This document shows positions 35,466 to 43,180 of a stretch of 64,000 bases of DNA, piece by piece. The notes below the pieces were generated by a model, which was given only the letters and a program-made list of their open reading frames with translations, did no database searches and was not told where the DNA came from. Within the stretch, counting starts at the first letter, position 1, and every line of letters begins with the position of its first letter. The position numbers and the translations under genes were made by a program. The stretch lies in contig NZ_CP159358.1 in the NCBI RefSeq assembly GCF_040500475.1, positions 1,612,001 to 1,676,000 of the forward strand. Reading direction: 5' to 3'. This DNA comes from Bacillus sp. Bos-x628. Its GTDB lineage: Bacteria; Bacillota; Bacilli; Bacillales; Bacillaceae.

Positions 35466-36257
35466 TTATGCAAAATGAACGGGAACAAGTGAAGGGATCA
35501 AATAGGACCCGACAATGCCCCAGAGCAACGCAATGATGATAAGCTCGACCAATAAAAATATCCAGCCCGCATACATGAAATCTCCGCGAGCTGCTTCATG
35601 CTCCATTAGAATCGAACGAAAGAGCACAACTGCGATTAACTGAAGACCGAAAAACATCATGACGGATATAATGACCGTTACATAAGGAATATTAAGCATT
35701 GCAAAAACAAGCCAAAGAATGGATAAAACCATAACAGGCACAAGTGCCGCCCCAAACTTTAAAATGACAGCTTTTAATGACATTTGCCCTTTTAGCATGT
35801 ACTTACCGAGCACCCAGACGGTAAGCATCATCACTGTGATTAGTACTAATGTAAAAACAGCTACAGTCGAAAAGGCTTCCCCAAATGAAAAGTGAACACC
35901 AAAACCTAATAAACGGTCCTTTGACGCCTTTAATTGAATATAATTGCCCAAAGCAAAAAACACACTAAATAACACAATTGAAATCCACGCATACTTCATG
36001 CGTAATTGTTCAGTTTGGTTGATTGCTTGACTAGGTGACTTTAACATCGCAAATCCGTACAAGCCATAACGCTTAAACGCCTCTCCTGCATTTCTCATGA
36101 TGCGCTGAAGTACTGAACGCTCATCATCAGTTGCTTTTGAGATTCTCCCCCGTTTTGCAGCACTGCGGCTTAAGCGTGATTGTCTTGTTTCTTGATCTAT
36201 TGATGGCTCTTCATTTTTCATTTCAGGTGTGACCTGCTCTTGATCTTTCTCTAGCAT
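35466..36257 (-). CDS. yebC: Multi-pass membrane protein YebC
   Basis: 263 residues. A charged N-terminal tail of about 60 residues (many Glu, Arg, Ser) is followed by five or six hydrophobic helices from about residue 85 to the end. This resembles the Yip1-like family. Name by synteny: in B. subtilis yebC lies between pbuG and yebE. The ATG at 36257 has AGGAG 10 bases upstream. Function unknown; the leader is a compact folded RNA behind an ECF-like promoter. Confidence 0.8.
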   Translation of the reverse strand: MLEKDQEQVTPEMKNEEPSIDQETRQSRLSRSAAKRGRISKATDDERSVLQRIMRNAGEAFKRYGLYGFAMLKSPSQAINQTEQLRMKYAWISIVLFSVFFALGNYIQLKASKDRLLGFGVHFSFGEAFSTVAVFTLVLITVMMLTVWVLGKYMLKGQMSLKAVILKFGAALVPVMVLSILWLVFAMLNIPYVTVIISVMMFFGLQLIAVVLFRSILMEHEAARGDFMYAGWIFLLVELIIIALLWGIVGSYLIPSLVPVHFA

Positions 36258-36282
36258 ATCATGTCAACTCCTATTCCAGACA

Positions 36283-36384
36283 ATTCGTACGAGCTCACCG
36301 AAGTGACCTGCCGAATGACTCCGACTCCTATCTAAAGTAGCGGAGACTCCCTATTCAGTCAAGATTCCTTGACCTCATACGAGT
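36283..36384 (-). ncRNA. Folded 5' leader of yebC: four-way junction
   Basis: On the minus strand, P1 is TCGTATGAG (36374-36382) with CTCGTACGA (36285-36293), nine pairs with one G-U. P2 is GTCAAG/CTTGAC (36358-36373) with a 4-base loop, flush on P1. P3 is CTCCG/CGGAG (36319-36345). P4 is TCAC-TTCG-GTGA (36295-36306), one base from P1. All four close into one compact junction of about 98 bases, ending some 20 bases before the yebC ribosome binding site. I do not recognise a known riboswitch class. Confidence 0.65.
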
Positions 36385-36388
36385 AGTA

Positions 36389-36415
36389 GACGTCTTAAAC
36401 ACACAAGAGGTTTTA
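36389..36415 (-). promoter_or_regulatory. ECF-sigma-like promoter before yebC
   Basis: On the minus strand TAAAACC (36409-36415), 16 bases, then CGTC (36389-36392), close to the TGAAAC-N16-CGTC pattern of SigM/SigW/SigX promoters. Its start point would fall at the first bases of the folded leader. Confidence 0.5.
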
Positions 36416-36431
36416 AAAAAAGAGACAAAAC

Positions 36432-36460
36432 AAAAAAGCTGATGACCGCATCAGCTTTTA
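36432..36460 (-). terminator. Terminator of yezD
   Basis: AAAAGCTGATG / CATCAGCTTTT hairpin with T6 on the minus strand, separating yezD from yebC. Confidence 0.85.
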
Positions 36461-36492
36461 CGAGTAACCTTCTTATTAATAATGTACAATCG

Positions 36493-36681
36493 TTAGCGAT
36501 AGCGACTGCTCTCTGTCTTCTGAACCCGAACTTTCTCCTGATGAAAAGGGAATCGAGTCTTTTCAGTCGTATCGACCTGTGTAATATGTCCATTATGAAT
36601 GGTGATCACCACAGAACCGTATTCAATACTTTTTAATGCAGATAAAATGAAATTTAATTTTTGCTCATCCATCTCATTCAT
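36493..36681 (-). CDS. yezD: DUF2292 protein YezD
   Basis: 62 residues. LKSIEYGSVVITIHNGHITQ followed by VDTTEKTRF matches the DUF2292/YezD family, small proteins often near sulfur or stress genes, function unknown. The start ATGA overlaps the stop of the small gene upstream, so the two are coupled. Confidence 0.78.
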   Translation of the reverse strand: MNEMDEQKLNFILSALKSIEYGSVVITIHNGHITQVDTTEKTRFPFHQEKVRVQKTESSRYR

Positions 36682-36854
36682 CCTCCATCCCCTCTACTTT
36701 TGATCCATTCTTTTAAATAGAGAACCTCATTTTCTAGTTCATGAATCGTATAATGAAGAAGGTCTTCCCGTTTTTCCTCATGACCCCATAAAAGCAGTTC
36801 CTGAATCAATCCATGCTTTTTTCGCTCAATGGCCTGCCTAAGCCAATGTGACAA
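36678..36854 (-). CDS. Small FbpA-like protein (58 residues)
   Basis: A TTG start at 36854 has GGAGGG six bases upstream. An ATG slightly further upstream is in another frame and stops soon. The product reads LSHWLRQAIERKKHGLIQEL ... EKREDLLHYTIHELENEV ... EWIKSRGDGG. The K/R-rich LI-x-LL start followed by a (D/Q)LL-x-YT-x-(H/S)ELE segment matches the Fur-regulated basic protein A family pattern. Coupled to yezD by the ATGA overlap. Family call is by eye; the gene itself is well supported by site, coupling and codon use. Confidence 0.65.
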   Translation of the reverse strand: MSHWLRQAIERKKHGLIQELLLWGHEEKREDLLHYTIHELENEVLYLKEWIKSRGDGG

Positions 36855-36885
36855 GACATTCCCTCCTTCCCAGTCGGTAGACTAA

Positions 36886-36938
36886 AAGAAAAAAGGCACT
36901 CTGAACCTTCTATCTAAAAGGAGATCAAAGCGCCTTTG
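36886..36938 (-). terminator. Attenuator-like terminator before the fbpA-like gene
   Basis: AAGGCGCTTTGA (36925-36936) pairs fully with TCAGAGTGCCTT (36893-36904) allowing G-U, followed by T6. It lies 75 bases after the predicted start point and 32 before the gene. Confidence 0.7.
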
Positions 36939-36967
36939 GTGATCCAATCAGCGAATTATTTCTTTAT

Positions 36968-36996
36968 ATGATAAACTCATAATTCCTATAAGTCAA
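36968..36996 (-). promoter_or_regulatory. Sigma-A promoter of the fbpA-like/yezD pair
   Basis: Minus strand TTGACT (36991-36996), 17 bases, TATCAT (36968-36973). Confidence 0.75.
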
Positions 36997-37017
36997 CTAT
37001 GTTTTATATTTTTTCAA

Positions 37018-37054
37018 TAAAAAAACAACAGCTACCATGAGCTGCTGTTTCAAA
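37018..37054 (-). terminator. Terminator of pbuG
   Basis: AACAGCAGCT / AGCTGTTGTT around CATGGT, with T7 on the minus strand. Confidence 0.85.
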
Positions 37055-37061
37055 TGATCGA

Positions 37062-38387
37062 TTAATGATTTAAGAAAGCAAAGTATAGAATAAAGATAAC
37101 AAACAATCCGTACATTATCGGATGCACTTCTTTTGCTTTTCCTTTAAAGATCATGGTAATTGGATAGAAGATGAATCCAATCGCAATCCCTGTGGCAATG
37201 CTGTATGTGAGTGGCATCATGATCATGGTCAGGAAGGCTGGTACCGCAATTTCAAAGCGATCCCATGCAATTTTTGCAAGCGGCGCAACCATGAGTGCTC
37301 CCACAATGATGAGTGCAGGTGCAGTCACATTCGACGTCACGACAGATAAAAGTGGTGAAAAGAACATCGCAAGCAAGAAAAATATCCCTGTGATCACTGC
37401 CGCAAATCCAGAACGTGCACCAGCTGCAACACCTGAGCTAGATTCGACATAAGACGTTGTGGTTGATGTCCCAAGAATAGAGCCAACAACAATCGAAGAA
37501 GAATCCGCAAGCAGTGCTCTTCCTGCACGTGGCAGCTCGTTATTTTTCATTAAACCAGCTTGCGTCGCAACTGCAACAAGCGTACCCGCTGTATCAAAGA
37601 AACCAACGAAAAGAAAGGTTAAAATCACGACTAGCATTTGAATAGAGAAAATGTCTGGCAAGTGAATCAACGCTTGACCAAAAGTTGGAGAAAGACTTGG
37701 AACACTACCTACAATTGAAGATGGAACTGGCACAAGACCAAAAATCATCCCCACAATCGCCGTCACAAGCATCCCGATGAAGACACCTGCATTCACACGA
37801 AGTACCATCAAAATGACCGTCACAACAATACCGAACACAGTCAAAAGAACAGGACCACTATGAATGTTTCCAATTGATACAAGTGTATTATCATTATTGG
37901 CGATTATGCCAGAGCCTTGTAAACCAACAAACGTAATGAACAAACCAATACCCGCACCAACAGCCAGTTTCAGCTCAGCAGGAATGGCATTGATGATCTT
38001 TTCACGGAAACCTGTTAAAGAGAGTGCAACGAAAATCAATCCAGAAACAAATACACCTGATAATGCTGCCTGCCATGAAATGCCCATCCCAAGAACAACC
38101 GAAAAGGCGAAAAACGCATTAAGCCCCATACCTGGTGCAATCGCAATCGGATACCTAGCGATCAAACCCATCAGGAAACACCCTGCCGCAGACGCTAAAG
38201 CAGTTGCCGTAAAGACAGCCCCCTGATCAATTCGTAATTTATCTGGAAAATCCGGCACGGCTACAAGAGCAAGCGTACTTGGATTAACAAACAAAATGTA
38301 AGCCATCGACAAAAATGTCGTCAAACCGCCGATGATCTCTCTGCGATAATTCGTACCTAACTCATCAAACTGAAAAAACTGTTTCAA
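37062..38387 (-). CDS. pbuG: Hypoxanthine/guanine permease PbuG
   Basis: 441 residues if the TTG at 38387 is used, which has GGGAG ten bases upstream and gives the B. subtilis length and start (LKQFFQFDELG). The frame is open to an ATG at 38432, but that has no site and lies 20 bases from the riboswitch terminator. Twelve to fourteen helices of the AzgA-type NCS2 family. GMGLNAFFAFSVV and DTAGTLVAVATQAG are substrate-site segments. It takes up hypoxanthine and guanine for salvage. Controlled by its own guanine-class riboswitch. Confidence 0.92.
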   Translation of the reverse strand: MKQFFQFDELGTNYRREIIGGLTTFLSMAYILFVNPSTLALVAVPDFPDKLRIDQGAVFTATALASAAGCFLMGLIARYPIAIAPGMGLNAFFAFSVVLGMGISWQAALSGVFVSGLIFVALSLTGFREKIINAIPAELKLAVGAGIGLFITFVGLQGSGIIANNDNTLVSIGNIHSGPVLLTVFGIVVTVILMVLRVNAGVFIGMLVTAIVGMIFGLVPVPSSIVGSVPSLSPTFGQALIHLPDIFSIQMLVVILTFLFVGFFDTAGTLVAVATQAGLMKNNELPRAGRALLADSSSIVVGSILGTSTTTSYVESSSGVAAGARSGFAAVITGIFFLLAMFFSPLLSVVTSNVTAPALIIVGALMVAPLAKIAWDRFEIAVPAFLTMIMMPLTYSIATGIAIGFIFYPITMIFKGKAKEVHPIMYGLFVIFILYFAFLNH

Positions 38388-38449
38388 AGCCAACTGACTC
38401 CCTTCATGTCCTTTTGCTTTAGCCTGCCCCATTCACAAGTCAAATAAAA

Positions 38450-38478
38450 AGCGCCCCAACAGATTGGGACGCTTGACT
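38450..38478 (-). terminator. Riboswitch-controlled terminator before pbuG
   Basis: AGCGTCCCAA-TCTG-TTGGGGCGCT (one G-U) with T5 on the minus strand. Its 5' arm is next to GTAGTCAAGCG, allowing exchange with an upstream antiterminator. Confidence 0.85.
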
Positions 38479-38545
38479 ACATTTGAATTCAGGGCGTGAC
38501 ATAAAACAAGAACAATGCATGATTTATATCAAACGAGTGTGAATT

Positions 38546-38613
38546 GACGTAGTCAAGCTATTTACGGTAGCTTGGTAGAAACTTGCGGGCCATATCCCCG
38601 CGATTATACGACT
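38546..38613 (-). promoter_or_regulatory. Purine riboswitch aptamer (guanine class) of pbuG
   Basis: Minus strand CGTATAATCGCGGGGATATG, GTTTCTACC and CCGTAAATAGCTTGACTACG. P1 CGTA(T)/(T)ACG; the 3' junction base is C (GACTAC), the guanine type. A TACAAT -10 (38638-38643) with a weak TTGTGT -35 lies upstream. Confidence 0.92.
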
Positions 38614-38672
38614 TCTAACTATTTGATTTCTGTGTCTATTGTACCAACTTCATTTTTAAAACACAATACAAA

Positions 38673-38703
38673 AAGCGAACATTTTTCAAAGAAATGTTCG
38701 CTT
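38673..38703. repeat. 12-bp inverted repeat with PurBox-like cores before pbuG
   Basis: AAGCGAACATTT (38673-38684) and AAATGTTCGCTT (38692-38703), seven bases apart. Each arm holds CGAACATT, close to the PurR box, but spacing is shorter than the pair before purE. On the minus strand the repeat is followed by T5, so it may instead be a terminator. Confidence 0.55.
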
Positions 38704-38759
38704 CATTCGTCTTATTGTACGTATTTGGTAATTAGGATTTCACACCTGATTTTTCTTTT

Positions 38760-39059
38760 TTGACTGGAATTGTGACAAGTATAGTTTCTTTCTTTGTTTA
38801 CGTTCGTTATATTGCACATGCTATTACTTTCAATTCAATGTCTTATACTTCTTATCCTTGCGGTGATATTGTGAAGTTATTTAGAATAAACAGGCATTTC
38901 TTGAATAGAGCTTATACAACGAAAACATCAGCAACCACCCTGATAACCTCAATGCGTATCCATCGGAGTGATGCTCTTCAATTTATTGAAAAAAAGCCTA
39001 TGTGTGCTTATGAAAGAAATGATCAAGGTGAATTTTATAAACTTGAAGAAAATTGGTGA
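38760..39059 (+). CDS. Doubtful small reading frame
   Basis: 99 codons from a TTG with no ribosome binding site. The N-terminal part is hydrophobic and unlike a typical membrane helix; the last 20 residues (CAYERNDQGEFYKLEENW) look like protein sequence with Bacillus-like codons. It may be the tail of a decayed gene. No family recognised. Confidence 0.25.
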   Translation: MTGIVTSIVSFFVYVRYIAHAITFNSMSYTSYPCGDIVKLFRINRHFLNRAYTTKTSATTLITSMRIHRSDALQFIEKKPMCAYERNDQGEFYKLEENW

Positions 39060-39095
39060 AGAGTAGCTTGGCTATTTTTATTTTAAAACCAATAT

Positions 39096-39136
39096 AAAAA
39101 AGCCAATTCCTTTTGAAAAGAAATTGGCTTTTCCCC
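39096..39136. terminator. Terminator of guaA (bidirectional)
   Basis: AAAAAGCCAATT / AATTGGCTTTT arms with T6 on the minus strand, 100 bases after the guaA stop. Confidence 0.75.
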
Positions 39137-39239
39137 TTAGTGGGGAAAATGTATCATTTTAATTAAGTTCGTTTTCGTCATGTTTAAACATCACAAACCC
39201 TTATAAATCAACATTCGCACACCAAATCATTTATATATT

Positions 39240-40781
39240 TCATTCCCACTCAATCGTAGCAGGCGGCTTGCTCGTAATATCATACACAACGCGGTTAACA
39301 TGCTTCACTTCATTCACAATACGAGTTGAGATCTTTTCAAGCACGTCCCAAGGGATTCTTGCCCAGTCACTCGTCATCCCATCAATCGAAGTAACAGCAC
39401 GGATGCCGATTGTGTAGTCATATGTTCTTGCGTCGCCCATGACACCAACGCTACGGATGTCAGGGAGAACCGTGAAGTATTGCCAGATGTCGCGGTCTAG
39501 GCCGAAGTTCGCAATTTCTTCGCGAAGAATGGCATCAGATTCACGGACGATTTCCAGTTTTTCTTCTGAAATTTCACCTAATACACGGATGCCTAGTCCT
39601 GGACCTGGGAATGGCTGTCTCCAAACGATTTCGTCAGGGATACCAAGCTCTGAACCTAGTACACGCACTTCATCCTTAAAGAGTGTATTGAGCGGCTCGA
39701 TCAATTCAAATTGCATGTCCTCTGGAAGACCGCCTACATTATGGTGAGATTTGATCGTTTGTGCCGTCGCTGTTCCACTTTCAATGATATCTGTGTAAAG
39801 TGTTCCTTGTGCTAAGTAGTCGATTCCTTTTAGCTTGTCCGATTCATCATCGAATACATAAATGAATTCGTTACCGATGATTTTACGTTTTTGTTCAGGA
39901 TCTGAAACACCTTTTAGCTTGTTTAAGAAGCGATCTTTCGCATCTACTTTAATGACGTTCATGTTGAAACCTTCGCTAAATGTCTTCATGACCCCTTCTG
40001 CTTCGCCTTTACGAAGTAGACCATGATCAACAAAAATACATGTCAGCTGATCACCGATCGCTTTGTGAATCAATACAGCCACAACAGATGAATCAACACC
40101 GCCGCTTAGTGCGCATAATACTTGTTTGTCGCCCACTGTTTCACGGATTTTCTGTATTTCGATTTCAATGAAATTCTCCATTGACCATTTGCCTTCACAA
40201 TTACACACACCAAAGACAAAGTTTTTCAATAGATCATTTCCGTACTCTGAGTGACGAACCTCTGGGTGGAATTGGACACCATAGAAGTTTTTCTCAGCTA
40301 AGCTTATCGCTGCATTTGGACAATGGGCACTTGTAGCATCCACCGTAAAGCCTTCTGGCACTTCTACTACAAGGTCACCATGGCTCATCCAAACCACTTG
40401 CTTATTTGGAAGGTCTTTGAATAAAGCAGGTGTATCGTTAATGTGAATATCCGCTTTCCCATATTCACGCTGGCTCGCTGCTTCTACTTTCCCGCCCAAA
40501 TAGTGAGTCATCAGCTGCATACCGTAGCAAATCCCAAGAACCGGAATGTTTAGATCAAAAATCTTTTCATCACAGCGGAAAGATCCTTCATCATACACGC
40601 TGTTTGGTCCGCCAGAAAGGATGATTCCTTTAGGCGCCATTTTTTTGATTTCTTCTGCAGTTAAAGTGTGTGGATGAAGCTCACTGTACACACCAAATTC
40701 ACGAATACGACGCGTAATCAACTGGTTGTACTGACTGCCGAAATCAAGTACCAAAATCATTTCATTTACTAAATTTGTCAT
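39240..40781 (-). CDS. guaA: GMP synthase GuaA
   Basis: 513 residues, same as B. subtilis. Glutamine-hydrolysing XMP aminase: GATase nucleophile in GICYGMQLM, catalytic His in [13 protein letters not shown] pyrophosphatase loop [10 protein letters not shown] (about 224-233) and the C-terminal dimerisation domain ending KPPATIEWE. The ATG is preceded by GAGGTGA. It has its own promoter and a folded leader with terminator. Confidence 0.97.
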   Translation of the reverse strand: MTNLVNEMILVLDFGSQYNQLITRRIREFGVYSELHPHTLTAEEIKKMAPKGIILSGGPNSVYDEGSFRCDEKIFDLNIPVLGICYGMQLMTHYLGGKVEAASQREYGKADIHINDTPALFKDLPNKQVVWMSHGDLVVEVPEGFTVDATSAHCPNAAISLAEKNFYGVQFHPEVRHSEYGNDLLKNFVFGVCNCEGKWSMENFIEIEIQKIRETVGDKQVLCALSGGVDSSVVAVLIHKAIGDQLTCIFVDHGLLRKGEAEGVMKTFSEGFNMNVIKVDAKDRFLNKLKGVSDPEQKRKIIGNEFIYVFDDESDKLKGIDYLAQGTLYTDIIESGTATAQTIKSHHNVGGLPEDMQFELIEPLNTLFKDEVRVLGSELGIPDEIVWRQPFPGPGLGIRVLGEISEEKLEIVRESDAILREEIANFGLDRDIWQYFTVLPDIRSVGVMGDARTYDYTIGIRAVTSIDGMTSDWARIPWDVLEKISTRIVNEVKHVNRVVYDITSKPPATIEWE

Positions 40782-40935
40782 GGTGTCACCTCTATGTCCA
40801 ATATAGTTTTTATAAACGCATAGAAAAAATGAGAGGAGAAAACCTACTCTCAGTGTGGAATCACGCTTTTGAAGCGCCCAGACTCACATCCGAACGCCTC
40901 ATTTCATGTATTGTAGAAGGTTTTAATATTCACCT
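40782..40935 (-). promoter_or_regulatory. Folded guaA leader with intrinsic terminator
   Basis: From the predicted start point the RNA first forms a bulged hairpin (about 40852-40889) built on GCGCTT-CAA-AAGCGT inside TGTG/CACA. It then forms TGAGAG ... CTCTCA (40830-40852) followed by ATTTTTTC (40822-40829), a terminator. A single PurBox-like ACATCCGAACGCC lies at 40886-40898. No purine-aptamer core (GTTTCTAC) is present, so control is of another kind. About 40 bases separate the T-run from the start codon. Confidence 0.6.
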
Positions 40936-40964
40936 ATTCTAACAACAGGACGGTACGGGGTCAA
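40936..40964 (-). promoter_or_regulatory. Sigma-A promoter of guaA
   Basis: Minus strand TTGACC (40959-40964), 17 bases, TAGAAT (40936-40941), just after the yebA stop. Confidence 0.8.
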
Positions 40965-40966
40965 GA

Positions 40967-43171
40967 CTATCTCCTGTTTATTAAATTTTCCCATAACTTT
41001 GCGGATTGGTGCCAAAGAGCCGAGGCATCTTCTTTTCGATAGAAAGCCCGCTCATAAAGCAGCGTAAGCTCTGTCATCTCGTCATCTCCATATTTGCCAT
41101 CAATAAAGGCGGCAAATTCTCGCAATGTCATACTAGGCTTTTTCTCCATTCCCTTGCGCTTGAGCTGCTTTAATAAGGCATCGTACGCATAGAAGAAGGC
41201 TTCATCCTCTGCAAGACGTTTCACCTTTCGTACAATGAAAAACGGCAGCCATCTCGCCCTAAATTGATACAGAATCCAGCTAGTGTTCCCAAGAAGGATG
41301 ATGCCGGCTAATATATAGCTCAACATAGAACCAACATTCATCACACTGCGCTCGGTTTGAGTTGTTTGTTCTTTCGGTTCAGCCGGTTGCTTTGTTCCCT
41401 TCTGTTGTGGCTGTTCTGCCTGTTGATTTTCCCTTGCTTTAGATTCCGGATGATCTTCCTCTTTCTTTTGATCTTTTGTTTGATTGCTAATGTGAGATTC
41501 ATTTGTGAATTCTTCAGGGTTTGTAAATCCTTTCGTCGGTTCAAAGGTTACCCAGCCTAATGTTGGGAAGTAGACTTCCACCCATGAATGCGCATTGTTA
41601 TTTGTCACTTCATACACATTGTCACCATCCATCTGCGTCTCAAATAACTGGCCCGATGTATACCCTTTTACCCACCTTGCAGGAATCCCGACCGAGCGAA
41701 GCATCACAATCATAGAGGTGGAAAAATTATCACAATATCCAATCTTCGTATCAAATAAGAATTGATCCACATAATCTTGATTTTGCCCAGGTACTGCCAC
41801 ATTTTGCGTTTCATATGAATATGTATCAGACCCTAAGTAATCCTCAATCGCCTTTACTTTGTCATACATATGATTCTTTGTTTCCGTTAAGCTGTTCGCC
41901 AATGTTTTCACACGTTCTGGCAATGATGATGGGAGCTGTAAATATTCATGTCCAATCTCTCTATTCACTTGCTGCTTTGTCGGCACTTTCATCTTCTGTA
42001 AATCTTCAAGAATAAATGTAGGTGATTGAAAGCTGATTCGATAGTTACCTAAATTTTGGGGCGGATGTTGAACAGCCGGCACAATTTTCTCCGTTTTCCC
42101 CATCATTTTCAGCGGAATCTCATCCAAAGGGGTTAGTGAAGTGGTTCCGATCGGATATAGCGCATGGTTAAATCGGTAGTTCTTCTCAATATCCACTCTC
42201 ATTTCATGTACTTTTGTTTTCACACGCTCCGTAAACCATTGATTTTGAACCTTGTTATCTTCCAAACGAACTGGCTTTGTATCATTTGAAGCATCTTCCC
42301 AGCCCTTGCCTGTGTAAATACTTTTAGTTTCTACACGAAAATAGGAAGGCTCTTTTCCGCTCCACTTAAATACTGGCGTGCGATCTTCGCGAAACGGCCC
42401 GCCAAGTGAAGTATCATCTGCACTATACCCGACCTTATTCTGTCCGCCATCCCCATCTTGATTTGTGACTGTTTTCAAAAACGGTACCGGGTCTGGCCAA
42501 TTTGGATCAGACTTTGGCAAAGAAGCTCCGAGCGTTGCCGATATGAGGACAAGCGTAAGCATAGGCAGACACCATTTTAGACGTGCTTTCTGTGATATCC
42601 TGATACGCTCAACTGACCGCAATCGATCAAAATACAGCAGACCTAGCAAACAAAAGCCAAACACCATAATTCTGACAATCGCAAAGGTTGCGTCATACGG
42701 CGTGAATGTATCAAGAATCGTCACATAGATGATGGTCATGAGTAAAAAGAAAAAAATCCGCTGCTGATAGACCACCCAATAATGGAGCAAATAGACGAGA
42801 AGCCAAAGCAAAATATAAAACAGCAGTGTGCGGAATGATGGATACATGTCACTCCACATACCTAATCTCATCAATGTGACATTATCCTTAATATCATCAA
42901 ACAGAGCTGCCGGATAGCTCGGCTCTGTTTGATAAAAAATGAAATACAAGGCAAGCAGAATGAGCCCTATGCAAATAGGAAACGTCACAAACCACTTTAG
43001 ACGGAAGAAAGTAAACAAACACGTAAGTGCAATAAACATGATGAAATAAGACGTATGGCTCGTCTCCGTAAAGTCTTGGAGCGGACGAAGCCACTCCCAA
43101 AGCAGCAGAAACGCTACAAAGTAATAGATGAACAACTCAAAACGCCTTTGCTGCTGATGAGTATGCAACAT
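40967..43171 (-). CDS. yebA: Transglutaminase-domain membrane protein YebA
   Basis: 734 residues. Five or six N-terminal membrane helices (to about 215) precede a large extracellular part. The transglutaminase core has the Cys in KIGYCDNFSTSM, the His in NNAHSWVEVY and then the Asp-equivalent in GWVTFEPT. A Gln/Lys-rich linker, a late helix and a cytoplasmic DUF4129-like tail (about 640-734) follow. It forms the third part of a MoxR-DUF58-transglutaminase module. The target is unknown. Confidence 0.9.
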   Translation of the reverse strand: MLHTHQQQRRFELFIYYFVAFLLLWEWLRPLQDFTETSHTSYFIMFIALTCLFTFFRLKWFVTFPICIGLILLALYFIFYQTEPSYPAALFDDIKDNVTLMRLGMWSDMYPSFRTLLFYILLWLLVYLLHYWVVYQQRIFFFLLMTIIYVTILDTFTPYDATFAIVRIMVFGFCLLGLLYFDRLRSVERIRISQKARLKWCLPMLTLVLISATLGASLPKSDPNWPDPVPFLKTVTNQDGDGGQNKVGYSADDTSLGGPFREDRTPVFKWSGKEPSYFRVETKSIYTGKGWEDASNDTKPVRLEDNKVQNQWFTERVKTKVHEMRVDIEKNYRFNHALYPIGTTSLTPLDEIPLKMMGKTEKIVPAVQHPPQNLGNYRISFQSPTFILEDLQKMKVPTKQQVNREIGHEYLQLPSSLPERVKTLANSLTETKNHMYDKVKAIEDYLGSDTYSYETQNVAVPGQNQDYVDQFLFDTKIGYCDNFSTSMIVMLRSVGIPARWVKGYTSGQLFETQMDGDNVYEVTNNNAHSWVEVYFPTLGWVTFEPTKGFTNPEEFTNESHISNQTKDQKKEEDHPESKARENQQAEQPQQKGTKQPAEPKEQTTQTERSVMNVGSMLSYILAGIILLGNTSWILYQFRARWLPFFIVRKVKRLAEDEAFFYAYDALLKQLKRKGMEKKPSMTLREFAAFIDGKYGDDEMTELTLLYERAFYRKEDASALWHQSAKLWENLINRR

Positions 43172-43180
43172 GAATGCTTG

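Noticed and set aside
36283..36384. Four-helix element as a tRNA
   Set aside because: Helix order is clover-like, but loop sizes are wrong (4-base P2 and P4 loops) and there is no T-loop GTTCRAN sequence or CCA end.
40336..40781. Guanine riboswitch before guaA
   Set aside because: The leader has no GTTTCTAC or CCGTAAAT core; only pur and pbuG have the aptamer.
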